Assembly (NCBI RefSeq): GCF_000321225.1
Contig: NW_004450459.1
Location: 1,384,471-1,448,470, forward strand
From: Odobenus rosmarus divergens
Taxonomy: Eukaryota > Chordata > Mammalia > Carnivora > Odobenidae
Direction: 5' to 3'
DNA length: 64,000 nt
Shown: piece after piece, positions 59,401-64,000 of the stretch
How the letters are laid out: the number at the start of each line of letters is the position of its first letter
Numbering within the stretch: the first letter of the stretch is position 1
Notes under the pieces: model-generated
Databases searched by the model: none
What the model saw: the letters and a program-made list of their open reading frames with translations, nothing else
What the model was told of the DNA's origin: nothing
Made by a program: the position numbers and the translations under genes

Positions 59401-62192
59401 GTGATATATGTAAAACATAAAATTTGGTTTTAATTATTGAGAAAAGAATCTAGCATATTTTTGATATGTGTTGGGAAAGATTCCAATGAATGGTTTTTAG
59501 GGACAAAGCTTGACATTGTGCTGATAGCGTTGCTTGAGTCTGTAAAAGATAAATTTCTTAGCCATTTTTTTCATCTGAGCAAATTTGTGTTAATTATGAT
59601 AATGATAATACATTAGAGCTGTATTATTGTACTTGACGTATGGATTATGTTCATTTTCTTTTTAAATTTCTAGATGAAGCGTTCTGTCAGCCATCCTGGT
59701 TCTTGCAGTTCAGAGAGGTAAAATAACCTTTTCTTTTAATCAAGTTCTCTCAGAATTATACCTACTTAGAGAAATTTTTTGGGCCTTTAACATGAAGTAG
59801 TGTGGGATGGAAACTTTTTTTGAGCAGAGCCTGGTTCTGATTTTCTTAGCATTATATCTAAGTATAGGGCCTAGCACCAGTAGGTGAAGTCAGTGAAGAT
59901 AAATGAGTGAATAAATTAACCAGCAAGGTAAGCACCTTGTCAGCTCTTGTACCTTTTTTAAATGTTTGAAATTATATCAAATGATGGTTGGTAGAAATCC
60001 ATTTTTGAGGTATCAAGGGTCCAATGATTAGGCTCACTTTACGACAGCTTTTTACAGTCATATATTCATGCTGATCTGTTGTTTTGTTAAGAATTAAAGA
60101 TCTTACTGAAAAAAGAGAAAAACCAATTGACTTTTTTTTTTTTTTAAAGATTTTATTTATTTATTTGAGAGAGAGAGAGAATGAGAGATAGAAAGCACGA
60201 GAGGGAAGAGGGTCAGAGGGAGAAGCAGACTCCCTGCTGAGCAGGAAGCCCGATGTGGGACTCGATCCTGGGACTCCAGGATCATGACCTGAGCCGAAGG
60301 CAGTGGCTTAACCAACTGAGCCACCCAGGCGCCCACCAATTGACATTTTAAAGTATATATTCATATCAGCACATTTAAGACATTTATCCAATATCCTAGA
60401 CCACTAAAGTGTTTTTTATCCTGGTAGGTAAGTCTTTTAAGTTGCTCTGATTGTCTTATTTGGTTCTTTGGAAATTGGTGAAATTGTAGTGACATTAGCT
60501 TTTATTTTTCTACACTAAGAAAAAGTGCTAACTGAGCCCTTAGTATTGTCACTCCCCACCCCCTCCCCACCATGATTATGTAACCTCTGAATTATCATGT
60601 GCTCAGAGGAGCCCTGTGATGTAAATATGTATCTCTCCAATCCTGTCAGGGAATGAAGAGTTTCACCAGCTGAATTTTCTAGAAAAATAGAAGCTTGATC
60701 CCTTTTACAAACTTCTATTTTTGTGATAGAAATTTTTCTGAACTGTATTTTATCTTTTCTATCTCTAATTAAATAAAATATAATTAGACTTTTTTTTTTA
60801 AAAAGTTACTTATTTAGAGAGAGGGAGAGAAAGAGCATGGGAATGTGCAGGAGAGAGGGGCAGAGGGAAAGGGAGAGATGGTCTTAGGCAGACTCTGCTG
60901 AGCAAGAAGCCTGATGTGGGGCTTGATATCACAACGCTGAGATCAGGACCCTGAGCCAAAACCAAGAGTCAGACGCTGAACCAACTGTGCCACCCAGGTG
61001 CCCCAAATATAATTAGAATTTTAAAATTATTTTTTTCTTGATGACTCAAGATTGTCATTAGGAACAGTAATATTGGGCAGCTGAAGTGCTGTTGAGTGGT
61101 GATGATTTGCTTCTATGCTGGATATTTTAGATTGATTTTTCTAGTTTTCTGATTTTCTAGACTATATTTGTTTGTTTTTAATATTTATTTATTTGAGAGA
61201 GAGCGAGTGTGTGCCAGCTGGGGGTGGGGGGGGAGAAGGAGCAGAGGGAGAGGGACGAGCAGACTCAGTGCTAAGTGCAGAGCCGGACATGGACACGGGG
61301 CTCAATCTCACCACCCTGAGATCATGAGCTGAGCTGAAATCGGGAGTCGACGCTTCCCTGACTGAGCCACCCAGGCGCCCCCCAGACTGCTTTTTACAAT
61401 AGATTTTGTAGCCTCCATTTGCCATGTCTATTTGTTCTTGCGGCTGTCAGTGAGTTGACCTCTAGCATGTTCCTTACCTACTTGCCTATTCCCTTCACTC
61501 TGCTATTTTTGATCAGATATGGATTGACACTAGATACATGCACTTGTGAAGTCATAACTTTTAGTTTTCAAACATTGGTTAACCCTCTGATATGTCTACG
61601 GTCTCACTGGACCCTTCTCTATAAAAGAAGTTGCTTTATTTTACCCCCTTTCCATTTAGTTTGGCTCAGAGGTCATATTCAGGTTACCAGTTGGATTCTA
61701 AATGATTTGACTTGCCTGTGGCGTGACCTCTGAAGGAGTTGAATGTTGCTAAAATAGAAATTTGGAAATAAAAATAGTTCCTCTTTCATTTGAAGAAGTC
61801 ATTTAAAACTCCAGTTAAGGGGTGCCTGGGTGGCTCAGTTCATTGTCTGACTCGATTTCGGCTCAGCTCATGCACTCAGGGTCTTGAGATCAAGGCTCAC
61901 GTCTGGTTCCTTTCTGAGTGTAGAGCTTGCCTAAGATTCTCTCTCCCTCTGCCCCTCCCCGCCCACCCGCACCCCCCACTCATATGCGAGCTCACTCTCT
62001 CTAAAAACAAACAAACAAAAATCACTCCAGTTAAGTTGAGGGTATTACAATGTAATGCGTTCTGTTTAATTTGTAGGAGTAGCCACTGTGTAAAAGAACC
62101 GGTATCTGCACTTCACCGACTCTCCCAGCGACGCCGAAGAACGTACTCAGATACAGACTCTTGTAATGGTATTCCTCTTGAAGACCCAGATA
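41258..62192 (+). CDS. PLEKHA3: PLEKHA3 (FAPP1), exons 1-7; 3' end outside window
   Basis: FAPP1 binds phosphatidylinositol 4-phosphate and ARF1 at the trans-Golgi through its N-terminal PH domain and acts in Golgi PI4P control and secretory transport. Seven exons give 775 coding bases (258 codons plus one base) with consistent phases. The PH domain spans about residues 1-93. Trp15 and Arg18 (lipid-binding loop) and Glu50 and His54 (reported ARF1 contacts) are present. A probable coiled-coil stretch follows ([18 protein letters not shown]), then a Pro/Ser segment ([13 protein letters not shown]) and a basic-Ser segment ([14 protein letters not shown]). Human FAPP1 has 300 residues as I recall, so about 42 residues from the last exon are missing and should lie beyond 64000. 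Confidence 0.97.
41700..43275. other. PLEKHA3 intron 1, MIR relic and microsatellite
   Basis: A MIR-like relic at about 42050-42200 (CATCAACCAGGGGTATGGAC, AGTCACTTACCCTCTCAAGA) and a CTTC microsatellite at 42416-42462. The rest is unassigned. Confidence 0.5.
42416..42484. repeat. (CTTC)n microsatellite
   Basis: About 12 CTTC units, then a degenerate CT/CTTT tail. Translated on the minus strand it gives the artefactual GRKE repeat. Confidence 0.95.
43288..43459 (-). mobile_element. CanSINE with TSD, internally deleted
   Basis: Minus copy lacking part of the head (GATCCCATTATGACCTGAGC joins two blocks, and the GACTGAGCCACC segment is missing). TCAATTAGATT flanks it. Confidence 0.93.
43878..44062 (-). 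mobile_element. CanSINE with TSD
   Basis: Minus copy. TTGATACATTTTTTTT is seen at 43862-43877 and 44063-44078. Confidence 0.95.
44077..44175 (-). repeat. L2 3'-end fragment (antisense)
   Basis: GTTATGTGCCAGGCACCATT, GTAGGTGCTGGGAATGCAAT and GACAAACAAGATGAAG match the reverse complement of the L2 tail. Confidence 0.7.
44180..45449. other. PLEKHA3 intron 1, unassigned stretch
   Basis: Ordinary intron sequence. GCTGGGGCTAGAATCCATGT near 45065 hints at MIR but is not firm. Confidence 0.4.
45450..45566 (+). CDS. PLEKHA3: PLEKHA3 exon 2
   Basis: 117 nt, [20 protein letters not shown] onward to MAVCEIK plus one base. It holds the PI4P-binding loop and first PH strands. The donor is GTAAGT. Confidence 0.97.
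45929..46050 (+). mobile_element. tRNA-Lys-type SINE, short form
   Basis: Plus copy: GGCGCCTGGCTGGCTCAGTT, GAGCATGCAGCTCTTGATCT, GTTCAAGCCCCACGTTGGGC, then a poly-A/(GAAA)n tail. It retains tRNA-like A and B box sequence and lacks the CT-rich body. Confidence 0.9.
46700..46800 (-). repeat. MER5/MER20-type DNA transposon relic
   Basis: Antisense text ending GTTGAGAATTACTACTG resembles the start of hAT-Charlie elements such as MER5 or MER20. Short and diverged. Confidence 0.45.
47051..47236 (+). mobile_element. CanSINE within the L1
   Basis: Plus copy, GAGCCCCCGGGTGGCTCCGT to AAATCTTAAAAAAA. AGAATTTCCCATATG and AGAATTGCCTTATG form an approximate target duplication. Confidence 0.92.
48075..48598. 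mobile_element. Unidentified 0.5-kb insert in the L1 relic
   Basis: The L1 sequence breaks after TTTAGCTTTAGCAGA and resumes at GCAGATAATGCCAAACTG. The intervening sequence is not L1. GCAGA at both edges suggests a 5-bp duplication. The ends do not read TG...CA, so it is not a textbook LTR. I cannot name the family. Confidence 0.5.
48306..48352. repeat. Tandem duplication, two units of about 25 bp
   Basis: GCTAAACTGACCTATAGGAT followed by TC and a T/TTGG-type junction is present twice in a row, inside the unidentified insert. A third, diverged copy of the GGCTAACGTGACTTAGCAGA type lies near 48460. Confidence 0.85.
48882..49087 (-). mobile_element. CanSINE with TSD
   Basis: Minus copy with a T19 tail side. 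TTGGCCTAATTTCT and TTGGCCCAATTTCT flank it. Confidence 0.95.
50046..50143 (+). mobile_element. tRNA-Lys-type SINE, short form, with TSD
   Basis: Plus copy: GAGCGCCTGGCTGGCTAGGT, GACTCTTGATCTCAGGGTTG, GTTCAAGCCCCGTATTGGGC. AAGGAGACATCTT (50033-50045) and AAGGAGTCATCTT (50144-50156) flank it. Confidence 0.92.
50162..50414 (-). mobile_element. CanSINE with extended 3' segment and 16-bp TSD
   Basis: Minus copy. GGAGTCATCTTATTTT lies at 50146-50161 and 50415-50430. Between the left duplication and the SINE tail are two T/A-rich tracts separated by about 20 bp of unique text (50174-50191), so the 3' side is longer than usual. The left duplication overlaps the right duplication of the neighbouring SINE. 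Confidence 0.92.
50431..51360. other. PLEKHA3 intron 2, unassigned stretch
   Basis: No repeat family or exon recognised. Confidence 0.45.
51369..51480 (-). repeat. L2 3'-end fragment (antisense)
   Basis: TAGCATTTATTGTGCTTCTT, CTGAATGTCAGGCACTGCCC and TAGGCTTGGGGAGGGG match the reverse complement of the L2 tail. Confidence 0.65.
51799..51954 (+). CDS. PLEKHA3: PLEKHA3 exon 3
   Basis: 156 nt, [19 protein letters not shown] onward to TRTKKEK plus one base. It completes the PH domain with the C-terminal helix ([15 protein letters not shown]). Confidence 0.97.
52351..52457 (+). mobile_element. CanSINE, 5'-truncated
   Basis: Only the 3' half is present: CATCGGGGTTCCCTGCTCAG to AAATACATAAAATCTTTAAA. 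The tRNA-like head is missing. Confidence 0.92.
52550..52725 (-). mobile_element. CanSINE with TSD
   Basis: Minus copy ending TCACCAGGGCACCCC. AGTATATATTACTTTT and AATATGTATTACTTTT flank it. Confidence 0.93.
52905..53350 (+). mobile_element. L1 3' relic (sense)
   Basis: Typical text: CACAATAGCCAAAAGGTGGA, CAATGGAATATTACTCAACC, AATAAGCCAGTCACAAAGGG and GACAGGCGCTGGGGGTGGGG. Ends in a poly-A run. Confidence 0.8.
53360..54015. other. PLEKHA3 intron 3, unassigned stretch
   Basis: AT-rich intron sequence. The part from about 53690 (TTATATAATAGTTTTGACTA, CAAAAGAAGAAATACAAGCA) resembles sense L1 ORF2, but I cannot fix its limits. Confidence 0.4.
54025..54249 (+). mobile_element. CanSINE, diverged
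   Basis: Plus copy of the older type with a changed head (GGTGCCCGAGGGGCTCAGTC) and an AAATAAATAAAATCCTTAAA tail. Confidence 0.92.
54457..54663 (-). mobile_element. CanSINE with 16-bp TSD, close to PLEKHA3 exon 4
   Basis: Minus copy. TCCATTTTGTTTTATT lies at 54441-54456 and 54664-54679, exact. Exon 4 starts 53 bases after the second duplication. Confidence 0.96.
54733..54869 (+). CDS. PLEKHA3: PLEKHA3 exon 4
   Basis: 137 nt, [19 protein letters not shown] onward to HSSPSIE, ending in phase 0 before GTATAC. It reads SIE where I recall SAE in human. Confidence 0.96.
54870..56367. other. PLEKHA3 intron 4, SINE-free
   Basis: About 1.5 kb with no CanSINE or other family recognised, apart from a T16 run at about 55791-55806. 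Several open frames (54942-55846) have no homology I can name. Confidence 0.5.
56368..56532 (+). CDS. PLEKHA3: PLEKHA3 exon 5
   Basis: 165 nt, [19 protein letters not shown] onward to PVSPSPVQM. The acceptor is TTTTTCAG; the donor reads GTTGGG, poor beyond the GT. Confidence 0.94.
56900..57010 (+). repeat. MIR relic
   Basis: GCAAGTTCCTTAATCTCTCT, GGACCTCGTTTTCTTCATCT and ATAAAATAAAAGG follow the MIR core. Confidence 0.75.
57011..58930. other. PLEKHA3 intron 5, unassigned stretch
   Basis: About 1.9 kb of AT-rich sequence. I recognise no repeat, exon or RNA gene. Confidence 0.45.
58945..59138 (-). mobile_element. CanSINE with 13-bp TSD
   Basis: Minus copy. CTTCTTCTGAGTT lies at 58932-58944 and 59139-59151. 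Confidence 0.95.
59152..59673. other. PLEKHA3 intron 5, unassigned stretch before exon 6
   Basis: AT-rich, with TATATACAT-type runs at about 59360-59410. No family recognised. Confidence 0.4.
59674..59717 (+). CDS. PLEKHA3: PLEKHA3 exon 6
   Basis: A 44-nt micro-sized exon encoding [14 protein letters not shown] plus AG. The acceptor is TTTCTAG and the donor GTAAAA. Frame and length agree with both neighbours. Confidence 0.94.
60132..60334 (-). mobile_element. CanSINE with TSD
   Basis: Minus copy. ACCAATTGAC lies at 60122-60131 and 60335-60344. Confidence 0.95.
60789..61004 (-). mobile_element. CanSINE with 13-bp TSD
   Basis: Minus copy of an older type (AAACCAAGAGTCAGACGCT). AAATATAATTAGA lies at 60776-60788 and 61005-61017. 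Confidence 0.94.
61090..61206 (+). repeat. Duplicated segment, copy A
   Basis: Starts TGTTGAGTGGTGATGATTTG and runs through GATTGATTTTTCTAGTTTTC into the tail side of the next SINE. It is near-identical to copy B in intron 7. It matches no SINE consensus I know. Confidence 0.85.
61170..61381 (-). mobile_element. CanSINE
   Basis: Minus copy of an older type (GAAATCGGGAGTCGACGCTT near the head). Its tail side forms the right end of duplicated segment A. Confidence 0.92.
61820..62023 (+). mobile_element. CanSINE with TSD just before PLEKHA3 exon 7
   Basis: Plus copy with an (AAAC)n tail. ACTCCAGTTAAG lies at 61808-61819 and 62024-62035. Exon 7 starts 41 bases after the second duplication. Confidence 0.95.
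62077..62192 (+). CDS. PLEKHA3: PLEKHA3 exon 7
   Basis: 116 nt, [19 protein letters not shown] onward to IPLEDPD plus one base. The donor is GTGAGT. Read-through past it runs 30 codons of unrelated sequence. Confidence 0.95.
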
Positions 62193-62830
62193 GTGAGTTA
62201 AATGCAGCTCTGTCTCTTTCTTTGGCTTATTCTCCAGAATTGTTGTGGTGCTCTCTAAGTGTTGAAATAAACGAAGGATACTGATAGTCAACACTGTACT
62301 TTGCCCTTGGATTCATTCCTTAATTCAGAGCCAGGCAAACAGCACACAATCCACAGAAGCTCCTATTTCCTCTTACGGACACCTTTGTTATTACCTAAGA
62401 AGTGCTGAATACCTCTATGTAAGTGCCATATCTTTGATTTATATATGTGTATATATAACATCAAAATGTTTTCTTCCCAGTACATTTTAGTAATCTCTTA
62501 GTAATGTTCTACTCCCACTATATTTACATTTCAGAAACATTTTAGAAGAAAGCGTGAATTGTGGGTAGGATTCTAGGGGAAAATGAAGTCAAGGTCTAAG
62601 TTCAGAGAAAAAAAAATCAGCATTGTTACTTAAATAATTTGAAATGGCCAAGGAAAATACATTTTTCCGGTGGTGGTGGTGAATTATAGTAGCATTTATT
62701 CCTGTACCTTTTCCTCCCTTTTTCTTTAAAGAGGCAGCATAAAGAGGTTGAATACTTTAGGAAAGGTTTTGTGGTTTATGTTCAAACTTAGTTATTTTTC
62801 TCTTCAGAGAGAAAGCTTTTTCAAAGCTTT
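62193..62830. other. PLEKHA3 intron 7, unassigned stretch
   Basis: No family or exon recognised. Confidence 0.4.
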
Positions 62831-63178
62831 TGTTGAGTGGTGATGATTTGCTTCTATGTTGGATATTTTATTTATTTATTTATTTTTAAGATTTATTCAC
62901 TTATTTTGAGAGAGTGAGAATGAGAGAGAGAGAGAGAGTACATGAGAGGGGGGAGGGTTAGAGGGAGAAGCAGGCTCCTCGCTGAGCAGGGAGCCCGATG
63001 TGGGACTTGATCCCGGGACTCCAGGATCATGACCTGAGCCGAAGACAGTCACTTAACCAACTGAGCCACCCAGGCGCCCCTATGTTGGATATTTTAGATT
63101 GATTTTTCTAGTTTTCTAATTTTCTAGACTTTTTTATTTGTTTTTAATATTAATTTATTTGGGAGAGAGCGAATCTGT
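62831..63178 (+). repeat. Duplicated segment, copy B, split by a SINE
   Basis: Left part 62831-62870 and right part 63081-63178 together match copy A (61090-61206) with few differences. A CanSINE separates the parts. Confidence 0.85.
62871..63080 (-). mobile_element. CanSINE with 16-bp TSD inside duplicated segment B
   Basis: Minus copy. TATGTTGGATATTTTA lies at 62855-62870 and 63081-63096, exact. Confidence 0.96.
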
Positions 63179-64000
63179 CTCAGGATATCTAGTTAGACAG
63201 TGGTGACCATGACTTGTTGTGAACACAAATAGGGTCTTACTATTACAACTCCATTAGTAGACTTTTGCTTTTCAGAGTCTTTCCTCTTGCCCATGAAGCA
63301 TGTGTGATGGAAATTACATACAGTTCCTAGTTAGGGGACAGGTCGTGTTCCAAGAATTTGTAAGTCTGTCGTTCGGAAAACAGATTTTATTTCTCTTGTG
63401 GAAATGACATCATAAATGGTGTTTAGATTTCTTTAGGTTGCCTGGAAGAGCCCAGCTAATTCACATTGATTAAAATTTGTTTTACGGAACCAGAAAGTTA
63501 AACAGGTTCAATGGTGGGGGGAAGATAGAGTTCATGAAGGTGGTGGAGTTTGGAGAGGGACCGCTGGTCATTTTCAGATTTTTAGAAGGTGATGGCATCT
63601 TTTTTTGTTGTTGTTTCTTGCAGAACTATTTATTGATATAGAGCACTACTCTGTGCTCGTTGCCATATTTGAATTTAAGTTGGGACAGTGGGTACAAAAA
63701 GGAAGGAAAAGGGGTGAGGGTGGGAAGGGGAAGGGAGAAGGAAACTTCCCCAGGCCAGTTTAGTACAACTTGGAGGAACTAAGTGGAAGAGGGTTAGAGG
63801 TTCGGTGTGGGAGGCAGGTAGGGTAGATTCTGACTGACCTTGTTTTTTCTGCCTGGTTTACGTGACCCTTTGAATCTAGAGCCCATGAAAGAGTTCTGTA
63901 TGCTGCCTGTACTTTTCTCTAGATACTGCTCCTTTTTAGTCTAAGGGGATCATTTTCATTTGTGATGGCGAAAATAATTTTTTAAAAAATCCAGCCATTT
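63179..64000. other. PLEKHA3 intron 7 to window edge
   Basis: Contains a GA/GGGAAGG purine-rich stretch at about 63698-63750. The last PLEKHA3 exon is not found here. Confidence 0.45.

Noticed and set aside
62193..64000. Last PLEKHA3 exon
   Set aside because: No sequence fitting RPVHCSKNTLNGD after an AG acceptor in phase is present before 64000.

Overview
This is nuclear DNA from a carnivoran mammal. The genes are split into exons, and the introns and spacers hold about 40 tRNA-Lys-derived CanSINE copies. These have a CACCTGGGTGGCTCAG-type head, a CT-rich body and an AATAAATAAAATCTT tail. The SINE sequence resembles the subfamilies I associate with arctoid caniforms (bears, pinnipeds, musteloids) more than the canid SINEC_Cf type. 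That placement is from memory, not from a search.

Four protein-coding genes can be read exon by exon, in the order and orientations I recall for human 2q31.2 (PRKRA, PJVK, FKBP7, PLEKHA3, next to TTN). (1) PRKRA, minus strand: exons 1-7 (16265 down to 983); the last exon lies left of base 1. (2) PJVK (pejvakin/DFNB59), plus strand: the full 352-codon frame in six coding exons, 18612-24803. (3) FKBP7, minus strand: the full 218-codon frame in four exons, 38921 down to 27960, with an ER signal peptide, an FKBP domain, two EF-hands and a C-terminal HDEL. (4) PLEKHA3 (FAPP1), plus strand: exons 1-7 (41258-62192), 258 codons; the last exon lies right of base 64000. Every splice phase closes and every intron has GT-AG ends.

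Layout: 1-16.3 kb is PRKRA, with old L1 and L2 pieces in intron 6. At 15.9-17.1 kb is a CpG island at the head-to-head PRKRA/PJVK junction. PJVK follows to 24.8 kb. At 24.8-28 kb is a convergent 3'-3' spacer. FKBP7 runs from 28 to 38.9 kb. At 38.9-41.3 kb is a divergent GC-rich spacer with separate CpG-rich blocks at the FKBP7 and PLEKHA3 starts. PLEKHA3 fills the rest; a broken antisense L1 of about 3 kb sits in its intron 2. The genes are not an operon and do unrelated jobs: PACT/dsRNA signalling and RNA silencing, peroxisome and hearing biology, ER protein folding, and Golgi PI4P sensing.

I found no prokaryotic system, CRISPR array or intact transposon gene, and no undescribed multigene system. 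The points worth a second look are local: SINEs inserted close to splice sites (10 bp after PJVK coding exon 3, about 41 bp before PLEKHA3 exon 7), nested and stacked SINEs including a possible 3' transduction, a duplicated non-SINE segment in PLEKHA3 introns 6 and 7, a 27-bp near-perfect palindrome in FKBP7 intron 2, and UPRE/CRE-like promoter motifs at PRKRA and FKBP7.
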